From the NCBI GenBank assembly GCA_030656215.1, contig JAUSOD010000051.1, forward strand, positions 35,428 through 99,427: 64,000 nucleotides of DNA, in the 5' to 3' direction. Made by a program: the position numbers and the translations under genes. Origin of the DNA: Azoarcus sp. (lineage in GTDB: Bacteria > Pseudomonadota > Gammaproteobacteria > Burkholderiales > Rhodocyclaceae). Every line of letters starts with the position of its first letter. Position 1 is the first letter of the stretch. A model generated the notes under the pieces. That model was given only the letters and a program-made list of their open reading frames with translations, was not told the DNA's origin and searched no databases. Of the stretch, positions 53,990 through 64,000 are shown one piece after another.

Positions 53990-55018
53990 ATGAAGGTACT
54001 TGGCATCGAGACATCCTGTGACGAGACGGGAGTTGCAATCTATGACACCGATGCGGGGCTGCTGGCGCAGAGCCTGCATTCGCAGGTGGACCTGCACGCG
54101 GTGTATGGGGGCGTGGTGCCCGAGCTTGCGTCGCGCGATCATATTCGCCGACTGCCTGCCCTGGTGCGGCAGACCTTGAGCGATGCGGGTCTCGGTGTCG
54201 AATCGCTCGATGCAATCGCCTACACGGCCGGCCCCGGCCTTGCAGGTGCGTTGCTTGTGGGTGCAAGTGTCGCTGAGTCGATGGCGATGGCGGCGAATAT
54301 TCCGGCGCTGCCGGTGCATCACCTCGAGGGGCATTTGCTGTCGCCGCTGCTTGCCGCCGAGCCGCCGAGCTTCCCGTTCGTGGCCTTGCTGGTCTCGGGT
54401 GGTCATACCCAGTTGATGGCGGTGACCGGGGTCGGCGCCTACACATTGCTTGGCGAGTCGCTCGACGATGCGGCCGGCGAGGCCTTCGACAAGACGGCGA
54501 AGCTGCTAGGGCTGGGTTATCCGGGCGGACCCCAGTTGGCCGCGTTGGCCGAACAGGGAAGGGCTGGACGGTTCAAGCTGCCGCGACCGATGCTGCATTC
54601 GGGAGATCTTGATTTCAGTTTCAGCGGACTCAAGACGGCGGTGCTCAATGTGGTGTCGGCACCGGGATGGCAGCCTGAATGGGCCGCCGACCTTGCTGCG
54701 GACTTTCAGGAGGCGGTGGTCGAGGTGCTGTGTGCGAAATCGCTGGCGGCGCTGAAACAGACCGGGCTCAAGTCCATGGTCGTGGCTGGCGGCGTCGGGG
54801 CGAACACGCAGTTGCGAGCCCGGCTGGATGCGGTGACGCGTCGGCGGGGGGCAAGAGTGCATTACCCGGAGCCTGCCTTGTGCACCGACAACGGGGCGAT
54901 GATTGCTTTTGCCGGTGCCCTGCGTCTCGCGGCTGGCGAGCGCCCGGTTCGCGCGCCGGGTGTCCGGATTCGTCCGCGCTGGCCGCTGGCCGAGCTGTTC
55001 AGCCCGGCCCAGATTTGA
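53990..55018 (+). CDS. tsaD: tRNA N6-adenosine threonylcarbamoyltransferase TsaD
   Basis: A 342-residue enzyme that transfers the threonylcarbamoyl group to A37 of ANN-reading tRNAs with TsaB and TsaE. Start ATG 53990 ([19 protein letters not shown]). Metal-binding histidines are in '[17 protein letters not shown]' (HLEGH). Other landmarks: '[17 protein letters not shown]', '[13 protein letters not shown]', '[28 protein letters not shown]', '[10 protein letters not shown]', and '[13 protein letters not shown]'. Divergent from rpsU, the frequent neighbour. Its own promoter may include TAAAAT at 53955-53960. Confidence 0.97.
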   Translation: MKVLGIETSCDETGVAIYDTDAGLLAQSLHSQVDLHAVYGGVVPELASRDHIRRLPALVRQTLSDAGLGVESLDAIAYTAGPGLAGALLVGASVAESMAMAANIPALPVHHLEGHLLSPLLAAEPPSFPFVALLVSGGHTQLMAVTGVGAYTLLGESLDDAAGEAFDKTAKLLGLGYPGGPQLAALAEQGRAGRFKLPRPMLHSGDLDFSFSGLKTAVLNVVSAPGWQPEWAADLAADFQEAVVEVLCAKSLAALKQTGLKSMVVAGGVGANTQLRARLDAVTRRRGARVHYPEPALCTDNGAMIAFAGALRLAAGERPVRAPGVRIRPRWPLAELFSPAQI

Positions 55019-55029
55019 GTGAGCTGAGT

Positions 55030-55626
55030 TCAGCCGCCTTTCTTGCCGCCGAGTCGGCCTTCGGTGCCGGCCAGAAGGCGCTGAATATTCGCTGCGTGAC
55101 GCCAGATCAGTACTGCACTCATGACCAGCAGCACGGCGATGACCGGATCGCCACCCAGAAACACGAATCCCGCCAGCGGCGAAACGACGGCTGCTGCGAT
55201 CGCGGCAGCCGACGAGTAGCGGCTCACCAAGGCAACCAGCAGCCAGATGCCGAGGCAGGCCAGCGCGATGCGCCAGTCGATGCCTGCGAGTACGCCAAGC
55301 GCGGTCGCGACCCCTTTGCCGCCGTTGAAGCGGAGGAAGATCGTGAACACATGACCAAGAAATGCCGCGAGCCCCGCCAGTGCGGCTTCCGGCGCACTGA
55401 AGCCGAGACGGGTGGCCGCCCACACGGCGAACAGGCCCTTGAGGCAGTCACCCAGCAGGGTCACGGCAGCGGCCCCCTTGTTGCCACTGCGCAGCACGTT
55501 GGTTGCGCCGGGATTGCCCGAGCCGTAGTGGCGCGGATCCTGCAACCCGAACAGGCGACTCGAGACGATGGCAAACGGAATCGAGCCGAGCAGGTAGGCT
55601 GCAGCAAGCAGAAGCAGGACAGACAT
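55030..55626 (-). CDS. plsY: glycerol-3-phosphate acyltransferase PlsY
   Basis: A 198-residue membrane acyltransferase that uses acyl-phosphate to acylate glycerol-3-phosphate, the first step of phospholipid synthesis. Start at 55626, with GGAG five bases before; the Met at 55629 is an alternative. Motifs: '[16 protein letters not shown]', '[17 protein letters not shown]', '[20 protein letters not shown]' and '[13 protein letters not shown]' are the PlsY hallmarks. It faces tsaD tail to tail with 11 bases between. Confidence 0.96.
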   Translation of the reverse strand: MSVLLLLAAAYLLGSIPFAIVSSRLFGLQDPRHYGSGNPGATNVLRSGNKGAAAVTLLGDCLKGLFAVWAATRLGFSAPEAALAGLAAFLGHVFTIFLRFNGGKGVATALGVLAGIDWRIALACLGIWLLVALVSRYSSAAAIAAAVVSPLAGFVFLGGDPVIAVLLVMSAVLIWRHAANIQRLLAGTEGRLGGKKGG

Positions 55627-55738
55627 CATTTCTCCGTAAGCTCCTGGGCACAGGAGGCCTTGTGGTTCGCGCCACACATCGTGCGCAAGCAGCCGACGCA
55701 TCCGGCTAGAATTGCGGCGATTCTAATCGGGAACCGAC

Positions 55739-56116
55739 ATGGATTTCATCTTCATCGAAGAGTTACGCGTTCAAGCCTGGGTGGGCATCTACCCGCGGGA
55801 AAAAATTGCACCGCAAACGGTCGAGCTTCACCTCACCTTCGGAGTGCCGGACTCGGCTGCAGAGCATGACGAGATTGCCGATACGATCAATTACGCCGAA
55901 GTGATTGAACGTATCCGCAAGGAGCTGTCCGAACGCCATTTCAACCTGATCGAGACGCTCGGCGAGTTCGTGGTGAACTTGTTGTTCGAGGAGTTCGGCG
56001 CGCCCTGGGTGAAAATACGCATTGCCAAGATCGGGGTGATGAAGGGTGTGCGACGAGTCGGTGTATTCATCCAGCGCGGAAAGGGGGGCGTCAGCCCGCC
56101 TGAAGACACGGCTTGA
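55739..56116 (+). CDS. folB: dihydroneopterin aldolase
   Basis: A 125-residue enzyme of folate synthesis cleaving dihydroneopterin to 6-hydroxymethyl-dihydropterin and glycolaldehyde. 'MDFIFIEELRVQAWVGIYPREK' and 'NYAEVIERIRKELSERHFNLIETLGEFVVNLLFEEF' with Glu and Lys of the active site ('RIAKIGVMKGVRRVGVFI' includes the catalytic Lys) are typical. It is divergent from plsY. A bidirectional terminator follows. Confidence 0.93.
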   Translation: MDFIFIEELRVQAWVGIYPREKIAPQTVELHLTFGVPDSAAEHDEIADTINYAEVIERIRKELSERHFNLIETLGEFVVNLLFEEFGAPWVKIRIAKIGVMKGVRRVGVFIQRGKGGVSPPEDTA

Positions 56117-56136
56117 AACTGGCCCCCGGATTGAAC

Positions 56137-56167
56137 AAAAAAAGCCCGGCAGTGCCGGGCTTTATTA
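56137..56167. terminator. bidirectional Rho-independent terminator between folB and H-NS gene
   Basis: AGCCCGGC-AGT-GCCGGGCT, a perfect 8-bp stem with a 3-base loop (56143-56161), followed by TTTATTA on the plus strand and preceded by seven A (56137-56143), which is a T7 tract on the minus strand. It serves folB (plus) and the H-NS-like gene (minus). Confidence 0.88.
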
Positions 56168-56545
56168 TCAGGGATTCGGCGCGACTTCGAGCTCGTCCAG
56201 GGACTTGCCCTGTGCCAGCCAGTCAAGCGCCCATTGCGGTTTTCGTCCGCGACCGCTCCAGCCCTGCTCCGGGTTTGCCGGATTGCGGTACTTGATCACG
56301 CTGACCTTGGTGGGCTTGGCCGCCTTCTTGATCTTTGCCGCTTTGGCCGGCTTGGCGGTGGCTTTTTCGCTGGTAGTCGATACGGTTCCCAGCACCTCTT
56401 CCAACGTCAAGCCCTGCTCGGCAACCATCTTCTGCATGCGCTTGATCAAGTCGCGACGCGCGGTATCGCTGCGGCGCTTGATCTCGGTTTCAACCCGTTT
56501 TTGTAGTCGATTTAATTCAGTCAGTGTCAGCGTTTCCAGTTCCAT
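56168..56545 (-). CDS. hns: H-NS family nucleoid-associated protein
   Basis: A 125-residue DNA-binding protein. The N-terminal half is helical and should oligomerise ('MELETLTLTELNRLQKRVETEIKRRSD', 'DLIKRMQKMVAEQGLTLEEVLG'). A Lys/Ala/Pro linker ('TAKPAKAAKIKKAAKPTK') leads to the C-terminal H-NS DNA-binding domain ('YRNPANPEQGWSGRGRKPQW', AT-hook-like 'GRGRKP'). This is the H-NS family of betaproteobacteria, which silences AT-rich DNA. The upstream 168 bases are notably AT-rich (about 56613-56672), consistent with self-regulation, which is inference. Confidence 0.93.
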   Translation of the reverse strand: MELETLTLTELNRLQKRVETEIKRRSDTARRDLIKRMQKMVAEQGLTLEEVLGTVSTTSEKATAKPAKAAKIKKAAKPTKVSVIKYRNPANPEQGWSGRGRKPQWALDWLAQGKSLDELEVAPNP

Positions 56546-56713
56546 GCTTGCTCCGTGGCCAAGGCCAAATAGTGGATGGATTTTTTTGCCATTGTATCGG
56601 CTCTATTTCCAACGACGTATTCTGACAGCAACGGGCTTTGATATAAAAGGTTTTTTATTTCGACATTTTAGTTCTGCAAATCGCACCTGAATGCCCGCTT
56701 GGGTACACGAATT

Positions 56714-57202
56714 TCAATTCGCAACTTCCACCAGTGTCGGCTGCAATGCCCGAAGCAGATCGTGGGGATGCAGGCCAACCAGATAGCCCCTGCGTCCGCC
56801 ATTGATATAGATGAGGGGCAGGTCAAGAACCGTCCTCTCAAGGAACACCGGCATCTTCTTCCGCGTGGCGAATGGCGAGGTACCGCCCACCAGATAGCCT
56901 GAATGGCGATTTGCCACTTCCGGTTTGCACGGTTCGATCCGCTTGCGCCCGGCCTGACGGGCCAGTTCCTTGGTTGAGACCTTGTGGTTGCCGTGCATCA
57001 GCACGATCATGGGCTGCGCGTTCTCGTCTTCCATGATCAGGGTCTTGATCACTGCGTGCTCATCGACATTCAGCTCTCGTGCCGAAACTTCGGTGCCACC
57101 ATGCTCCTCGTATGTGTAAAGGTGATTCGAATGGGCAATGGCGTGCTGGCGCAGAAAGCGGGTTGCAGGTGTTTCCGGCGCATTCTTTTCTATCTTGCTC
57201 AT
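56714..57202 (-). CDS. ybaK: Cys-tRNA(Pro)/Cys-tRNA(Cys) deacylase YbaK family
   Basis: A 162-residue trans-editing deacylase that hydrolyses mischarged Cys-tRNA(Pro). 'TPATRFLRQHAIAHSNHLYTYEEHGGT' starts the fold. The essential Lys is probably in 'EHAVIKTLIMEDENAQPMIVLM', and 'GYLVGGTSPFATRKKMPVFLERTVLDLPLIYINGGRRGYLVGLHPHDL' is highly typical. No neighbours suggest special linkage. Confidence 0.93.
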   Translation of the reverse strand: MSKIEKNAPETPATRFLRQHAIAHSNHLYTYEEHGGTEVSARELNVDEHAVIKTLIMEDENAQPMIVLMHGNHKVSTKELARQAGRKRIEPCKPEVANRHSGYLVGGTSPFATRKKMPVFLERTVLDLPLIYINGGRRGYLVGLHPHDLLRALQPTLVEVAN

Positions 57203-57281
57203 GATCCGTTCTCCCGACGGGAAGGATATTTCTCAACTGTCAATGAACCGGTATCGGTGGTTGGAGATCTGTGTTCAGTAT

Positions 57282-58202
57282 TCAGCCGCGTGGATGATGA
57301 ATCTGGTGCAGCTTCTTGAGTCGTTCGCGGGCCACATGGGTATAAATCTGGGTGGTCGAAATGTCGGCATGCCCGAGTAGCATTTGTACCACCCGCAGGT
57401 CGGCGCCATGATTCAGGAGGTGGGTGGCAAAGGCGTGCCGAACGGTATGAGGTGATATCCGCGTGGCTGGAATGCCGGCGCCGACCGCATATTGTTTTAT
57501 GATCCGCCAGAACATCTGTCTTGTCATGGCGCCTCCCCTGCGGGTTACGAATATCGCGTCGCAGACTCGCCCGGCGAGCAGCAGGGGGCGTGCCTGGGCA
57601 AGATAGCGCGTGATCCAGTCGGCCGCGATTTCGCCCAGCGGCACCAGCCTTTCCTTGCTGCCCTTGCCCATGATGCGCACCACACCCTCATTGAGGCTGA
57701 CGGCAAACAGTTTGAGCTCGGTCAGCTCGGACACCCGTAGCCCGCTGGCGTAAAGCACTTCGAGCATGCAGCGGTCGCGCAGGCCGAGTGGCGTATCGAC
57801 ATCGGGAACCGCCAGCAGGGCTTCGACCTGGGTTTCCGACAGCGTTTTCGGAAAGCGCTGCCCGGGTAGCGGGGAGTCGAGTTGCAGCGTCGGATCGGCC
57901 TGGATTTCGCCGCGCGCCAACAGGTGCCGGTAGTAGCGTCGCCAAGCTGAGAGCAGACGGCGCTGGCTGGCCGGGCGGGCGCGTTTGCTGAAATCGGCGA
58001 GATAGGCGGCCAGGTCGGCGCCCTCGGCCACGCGCAAGGCGGTGCCCTTTTCGGCCAGCCAAAGTCCGAACAGGGCGAGGTCGCTACGGTAGCCGGACAG
58101 GGTGTTGCGCGCGAGCCCGTGCTCCAGCCACAGCGTGTCGGTAAAGGCATCCAGTTCGCTGCGCAGGGATTCGGGCAGAGCAGGAGATGGCGTTCGGCTC
58201 AT
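57282..58202 (-). CDS. xerD: site-specific tyrosine recombinase XerD
   Basis: A 306-residue recombinase that resolves chromosome dimers at dif with XerC. Start 58202 (MSRTPSPALPESLRSELDAF) overlaps the ogt stop by 4 bases; a long in-frame reading upstream lacks similarity. N-terminal SAM-like domain 'TDTLWLEHGLARNTLSGYRSDLALFGLWL'. Catalytic residues: Arg in 'LYASGLRVSELTEL', His-x-x-Arg in 'SPHTVRHAFATHLLNHGA', His in 'LGHADISTTQIYTHV' and nucleophile Tyr in the same segment. Chromosomal housekeeping gene, not a mobile element. Confidence 0.96.
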   Translation of the reverse strand: MSRTPSPALPESLRSELDAFTDTLWLEHGLARNTLSGYRSDLALFGLWLAEKGTALRVAEGADLAAYLADFSKRARPASQRRLLSAWRRYYRHLLARGEIQADPTLQLDSPLPGQRFPKTLSETQVEALLAVPDVDTPLGLRDRCMLEVLYASGLRVSELTELKLFAVSLNEGVVRIMGKGSKERLVPLGEIAADWITRYLAQARPLLLAGRVCDAIFVTRRGGAMTRQMFWRIIKQYAVGAGIPATRISPHTVRHAFATHLLNHGADLRVVQMLLGHADISTTQIYTHVARERLKKLHQIHHPRG

Positions 58203-58738
58203 TGCGCGTGCTTGGTCGAATGCATCTCGTTGGCTGACTTTGCCTCGTTGGCCGGTATTGCTTCGTTGTCCAATAGCCAGCGCTTGGCCGCGATCAGATA
58301 GCCGTCCGACGCGTGGGCAAAGCCGCCTATTCCCTTGATCCCCACTGCGCGGTGGCAGGGTACGACAAGCGGAAACGGATTGGCGCCACACGCCTGTCCC
58401 AGGGCGCGTGGCGCGGTTCCGAGCGTGCGTGCGAGTTCTCCATAGGTTCGCACCTCGCCTGCCGGAATGGCGCGTAGTGCCTGCCATACGCGCTGCTGGA
58501 AGGCGGTTCCGCGTTTGCTGAGCGGCAATTCAAGAGCAATGCGCGGAAGCTCGATCCATGCATTGATCCGCTCGGCAACCGCAATGGCGAGCGCGGTGTT
58601 TGCGGGGATGAGGGGGGTTTCAGGGGGCAGGAAGATCAGCTCACTGACCGTTTCATCCGCAATACGGATGCCGAATTTGCCAAACGGTAGCGCGAGGACG
58701 GCTGAAAACGCCGGCTCTGCAGGAGTCTTGGTTGTCAT
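58199..58738 (-). CDS. ogt: methylated-DNA-[protein]-cysteine S-methyltransferase (Ogt)
   Basis: A 179-residue suicide DNA repair protein removing alkyl groups from O6-alkylguanine. Start at 58738 (MTTKTPAEPAF). Methyl-acceptor Cys is in 'LVVPCHRAVGIKG' (PCHR). 'GTAFQQRVWQALRAIPAGEVRTYGELARTLGTAPRALGQACGANP' is the family core. The last bases overlap xerD. A tail of about 15 residues ('NEAIPANEAKSANEMHSTKHAQ') extends beyond the usual end. Confidence 0.94.
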   Translation of the reverse strand: MTTKTPAEPAFSAVLALPFGKFGIRIADETVSELIFLPPETPLIPANTALAIAVAERINAWIELPRIALELPLSKRGTAFQQRVWQALRAIPAGEVRTYGELARTLGTAPRALGQACGANPFPLVVPCHRAVGIKGIGGFAHASDGYLIAAKRWLLDNEAIPANEAKSANEMHSTKHAQ

Positions 58739-58832
58739 CGGTCTGTGCGTAAATGCGAAGCGCCCGGTTATCCGCAGGCGCTTCAGGGGTGCCGTCCAGG
58801 CTTGGGTACGAGTGTCAGGCGCGATGTTGTGT

Positions 58833-60110
58833 CTAGCGACGGATCTCGCCATTGCCGAACACGATCCATTTCTGGCTGGTCAGGCCCTCAAGGCCTACCG
58901 GGCCGCGTGCGTGGATCTTGTCGGTGGAGATCCCGATCTCGGCGCCCAGCCCATATTCGAAGCCGTCGGCGAAGCGGGTGGACGCATTTACCATCACCGA
59001 GGCCGAATCCACTTCACGCAGGAAACGCATGGCGTGGGTGTAGTTCTCCGTAATGATGGATTCGGTATGGCCTGAGCTGTAGGTGTTGATGTGGGCAATC
59101 GCCTCGTCGAGTCCGGTAACGACCTTTATGGCAATAATCGGTGCCAGATACTCTTCCGACCAGTCCTGCTCGGTGGCGGCGATGAGCTTTTCCGATGCGA
59201 TGCCGGCTTCGCGCAGCAGGACGAGGGATTCCGGGCAGGCGCGCATTTCGACCCCCTTGCCGGCGAGCATCGTGCCGATTGCGGGCAGGCAGAGATCGGC
59301 GACGGTGCGTGATACGAGTAGCGACTCTGTGGTGTTGCAGGTGCCGTAGCGCTGAGTCTTCGAGTTCTCGACAATCGGTACGATCTTGGCCGGATCGGCC
59401 TCGTCGTCCACATAGACGTGGCAGTTGCCGTCGAGGTGCTTGATCACCGGTACGCGGGATTCCCGCGAGATACGCTCGATCAGGCCCTTGCCGCCGCGCG
59501 GCACGATGACGTCGACGAACTCGGGCATGGTGATCAGGGCGCCAACGGCGGCGCGGTCGGTGGTGTCCACCACCTGTACCGCGTGTTCCGGCAAACCGGC
59601 TGCGGCAAGGCCGGCGCGCACGCATGCGGCGATTGCCTGGTTGCAGTGCAGCGCTTCCTTGCCGCCGCGCAGGATCGCCGCATTGCCGGACTTCAGGCAC
59701 AGCGCAGCAGCGTCGGCGGTGACGTTGGGGCGGGCTTCGTAGATGATCCCGATAACGCCCAGCGGTACCCGCATCTTGCCGACCTGGATGCCCGAGGGGC
59801 GGCGCTTGATGTCGGTCATCTCGCCCACCGGATCGGGCAGGGCGGCGACCTGTTCGAGGCCGATGGCAATCGCTTCGACGCCTTTCTCGTTCAGCGTCAG
59901 GCGGTCGATCATCGCCGGTTCGAGTCCGGCTTCGCGCGCAGCCGCCAGATCGCGGGCGTTGGCAGCGAGGAGGGCTTCACGGCAGGCGCGGATTTCTGCC
60001 GCCATGGCGAACAGCGCGATGTTCTTGGCCTCGGTGGAGGCAGCGGCGAGCAGGCGCGATGCGGCGCGGGCCTGTTTGCCGAGGGTGTGCATGTAGGTCT
60101 GGATGTCCAT
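58833..60110 (-). CDS. proA: gamma-glutamyl phosphate reductase
   Basis: A 425-residue NADPH-dependent enzyme giving glutamate-5-semialdehyde for proline synthesis. Start at 60110 ([25 protein letters not shown]). The catalytic Cys lies in '[16 protein letters not shown]'. '[22 protein letters not shown]', '[17 protein letters not shown]', '[13 protein letters not shown]' and '[19 protein letters not shown]' are typical. Downstream on the same strand are ogt and xerD. Confidence 0.97.
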   Translation of the reverse strand: MDIQTYMHTLGKQARAASRLLAAASTEAKNIALFAMAAEIRACREALLAANARDLAAAREAGLEPAMIDRLTLNEKGVEAIAIGLEQVAALPDPVGEMTDIKRRPSGIQVGKMRVPLGVIGIIYEARPNVTADAAALCLKSGNAAILRGGKEALHCNQAIAACVRAGLAAAGLPEHAVQVVDTTDRAAVGALITMPEFVDVIVPRGGKGLIERISRESRVPVIKHLDGNCHVYVDDEADPAKIVPIVENSKTQRYGTCNTTESLLVSRTVADLCLPAIGTMLAGKGVEMRACPESLVLLREAGIASEKLIAATEQDWSEEYLAPIIAIKVVTGLDEAIAHINTYSSGHTESIITENYTHAMRFLREVDSASVMVNASTRFADGFEYGLGAEIGISTDKIHARGPVGLEGLTSQKWIVFGNGEIRR

Positions 60111-60246
60111 CTTGTGGTTCCGGGGCGCTAAGGGGAAGGACGGGGGCCGGAGGCGGGCCAAAGAACAATTAGATCACTGAATGAGGGATTGGTGGCAAGT
60201 GTGCAGGTTCTGGGTGGGGGGCGGCACGCGGTGCTTGCAGATCCCT

Positions 60247-61254
60247 TTAGCGGCGGCTCAGGCGCAGCGCGAGTTGCTGGAACTCGTCCCATACGTCGCC
60301 GCTGACGATGCCCTTGATCATGCGGTCGATGCGGGCGGCATGCATCAGCGCTGCGCGCAGGGCCGATTGGGTGAGGCGATCAATTGCGCGGCCCAGCGCC
60401 TGCTGACGACGGCTGTCGAAGATGCGTTCGGCCTTGAACAGGGCGGCTAGCGGCTGTCCGGCATCGCGCCCGGTGCGCAAGGCGGCAAGGCTGCGGGTTT
60501 CGTTGGCGAGTGCCCACAGGATCAGCGGTGGCGCGGCGCCCTCACCCCGGAGGCCGTCGAGCAGGCGAACGCAGCGCGCAGGGTCGCCCTCGAGGATCGC
60601 CTGGCGAAGCTTGTCGATGTCGTAGCGGGCGACGTTGAGCACCGCGTCCTGTACCTGCTCGAGGCTGATCGCGCCCTCGGGATGGAGCAGGCCCAGCTTG
60701 CGGATCTCCTGGTGGGCGGCAAGCAGATTGCCTTCCACATGCTCCGCGATGAAGCTCAGCGCCTCTGGCGATGCAGACTGTTTCTGCGCGGCCAGGCGTT
60801 GTGCCACCCAGGCGGGAAGGCGTTCGCGCTCGGGGGCGTTGAGTTCGATGGCGGTTCCATGTTCGGACAGTGCTTTGAACCAGCTGGTCTTGCGCCCCTG
60901 CCAGTCGACTTCGGGTAGTGATATCAGGGTGAGCACACCGGTGGGCAGCTTTGCAGCATAGCGCTGCAGCGCGTCTCCACCATCACGGCCGGGCTTGCCG
61001 GTGGGGATGCGCAGGTCGATCAGCTTCTCGCCACCGAACAGCGACATGTTTCCGGCGGCCAGCGTGAGGCTGTCCCAGCGGAAACCCTGGCCGACGACCA
61101 GGGTTTCGCGCTCAGAGTAGCCTTGTCGCCTGGCGGCGGCACGAATGGCATCGCCCGCTTCCAGCACCAGCAGCGGCTCGTTGCCGTGCAGCACCCACAG
61201 CGGGGCGAGCGGCTTGTCGAGCTGGGTGGCGAGCTGGTCCGGACGCAGGATCAC
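60247..61254 (-). CDS. holA: DNA polymerase III delta subunit
   Basis: A 335-residue clamp-loader subunit. 'MILRPDQLATQLDKPLAPLWVLHGNEPLLVLEAGDAIRAAARRQGY' starts the AAA+-like domain, 'LTLISLPEVDWQGRKTSWFKALSEHGTAIELNAPERERLPAWVAQRLA' and 'EGNLLAAHQEIRKLGLLHPEGAISLEQVQDAVLNVARYDIDKLRQAILEGD' are typical of HolA. Its first 4 bases overlap the lptE stop, and it follows leuS-lptE as usual. Confidence 0.96.
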   Translation of the reverse strand: MILRPDQLATQLDKPLAPLWVLHGNEPLLVLEAGDAIRAAARRQGYSERETLVVGQGFRWDSLTLAAGNMSLFGGEKLIDLRIPTGKPGRDGGDALQRYAAKLPTGVLTLISLPEVDWQGRKTSWFKALSEHGTAIELNAPERERLPAWVAQRLAAQKQSASPEALSFIAEHVEGNLLAAHQEIRKLGLLHPEGAISLEQVQDAVLNVARYDIDKLRQAILEGDPARCVRLLDGLRGEGAAPPLILWALANETRSLAALRTGRDAGQPLAALFKAERIFDSRRQQALGRAIDRLTQSALRAALMHAARIDRMIKGIVSGDVWDEFQQLALRLSRR

Positions 61255-61766
61255 GACGGACGGCGATAGACGGCGAGCCGACGCATGAGCTGCTGCACCA
61301 GATCGGCCTGCATGTCGCGATAGAGCAGCGCTTCCTCCTGCACCTTGCCAAGCACCGCTTCATCGTTGAATGTGTATTCACGTCGCGCCGAGATATTGGT
61401 CGGCGGAATCAGTTCGTTCCCCGCCTTGTCGATCAGACGAAAGCGGATGCGCTGACCAAGCTGGTATTCGCGTACCTTGCCGGCGCCGGTCAGGCTCAGA
61501 ATCTCGCGGGTGCGCTCATTGGCGAGAAGTTGCAGCCTGGCTTCGGCCTGCGCAGCATCCTCGGTGACCGTGGTAGTGCCGCTGGTGGCGACCTGTCTGC
61601 GTAGTGCGGCACCCAGGTCGGAGAATTCGGACACCCCCACGTGAAGCGTGGCGAACGCAAGCGGCTGCGGGCCGCGCAGGCGAAAGCCACAGCCGGCAAG
61701 CACTGCCGCACTTGCCAGCGCAGACCCGGCGACGAGCAGACGACGGCGGAACGGGTTGAAATGCAT
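61251..61766 (-). CDS. lptE: LPS assembly lipoprotein LptE
   Basis: A 171-residue outer-membrane lipoprotein that plugs and assembles the LptD LPS translocon. A lipobox 'ASAAVLAGCGFRLRGPQP' (Cys about residue 26) follows a signal peptide. 'SLTGAGKVREYQLGQRIRFRLIDKAGNELIPPTNISARREYTFND' is characteristic. It starts 10 bases after the leuS stop. Confidence 0.94.
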   Translation of the reverse strand: MHFNPFRRRLLVAGSALASAAVLAGCGFRLRGPQPLAFATLHVGVSEFSDLGAALRRQVATSGTTTVTEDAAQAEARLQLLANERTREILSLTGAGKVREYQLGQRIRFRLIDKAGNELIPPTNISARREYTFNDEAVLGKVQEEALLYRDMQADLVQQLMRRLAVYRRPS

Positions 61767-61776
61767 GTGCGCGTCC

Positions 61777-64000
<2,224 letters not shown>

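Noticed and set aside
57282..58202. Tyrosine recombinase as a sign of a mobile element
   Set aside because: Sequence and position fit chromosomal XerD; no attachment repeats, tRNA target or cargo genes are near.

Overview
The window is GC-rich, densely packed chromosomal DNA from a betaproteobacterium. The best guess is Rhodocyclales (Azoarcus/Thauera/Aromatoleum-like). This rests on gene content: a PEP-CTERM/exosortase-type TPR protein, an HPr kinase next to PtsN and RpoN, a DUF1840 protein, a rhodoquinone enzyme (RquA), an H-NS-like protein of beta-proteobacterial type, a RecX-RecA pair and an rpsU-dnaG-rpoD operon. I saw no insertion sequence, prophage, CRISPR array or rRNA operon. One tRNA gene (CAU anticodon) is present. 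The genus is an inference; no rRNA is in the window.

Layout. 1-4465: the end of an envelope/exopolysaccharide locus: 3' part of a TPR protein (PrsT-like), UDP-sugar dehydrogenase, exported lytic transglycosylase and exported trypsin-like protease. 4536-7561: DUF1840 protein, hypoxanthine and uracil phosphoribosyltransferases, uracil permease. 7650-9756: YqjD/YqjE/YqjK-like membrane proteins diverging from rquA. 9778-14751: exonuclease III, pyrE, a secreted coiled-coil protein, a molybdopterin oxidoreductase and a sirtuin coupled to it. 14799-24594: a very large FAD/Fe-S dehydrogenase, RidA, YqaA, PsiF, an FHA protein with a degenerate cyclase domain, ttcA, a pteridine reductase, a MidA/NDUFAF7 methyltransferase and a 68-residue unknown. 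24822-32076: a hydrolase, two glutathione S-transferases, cca, an NDUFA9-like protein, slt, and a 5-formyl-THF cyclo-ligase. 32136-36910: a membrane diguanylate cyclase with a periplasmic solute-binding protein, then ilvA. 37015-44598: a run of minus-strand genes (thiL-pgpA-pncC-recA-recX-lptB-rpoN-hpf-ptsN-hprK). 44787-49669: a GGDEF-EAL protein, a Yip1-type membrane protein, a ceramidase-like membrane protein and tRNA-Ile2. 49709-56545: rpoD, dnaG, rpsU, tsaD, plsY, folB and an H-NS gene. 56714-64000: ybaK, xerD, ogt, proA, holA, lptE and the C-terminal three quarters of leuS.

How the parts connect. Many genes are housekeeping. The accessory interest lies in respiration (RquA, two homologues of mitochondrial complex I assembly/accessory factors, an Fe-S/molybdopterin oxidoreductase, a giant FAD/Fe-S dehydrogenase), in c-di-GMP signalling (two multi-domain proteins, one beside a periplasmic binding protein), and in a few poorly described proteins (FHA with a degenerate cyclase domain, DUF3683 fusion, ceramidase-like protein, 68-residue protein).

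I did not find a clearly new multi-gene defence or mobile system. The best candidates for undescribed biology are the oxidoreductase-sirtuin pair, the binding protein-diguanylate cyclase pair, and the FHA/pseudo-cyclase protein. Functional names rest on motifs and family resemblance read by eye; no database search was run.
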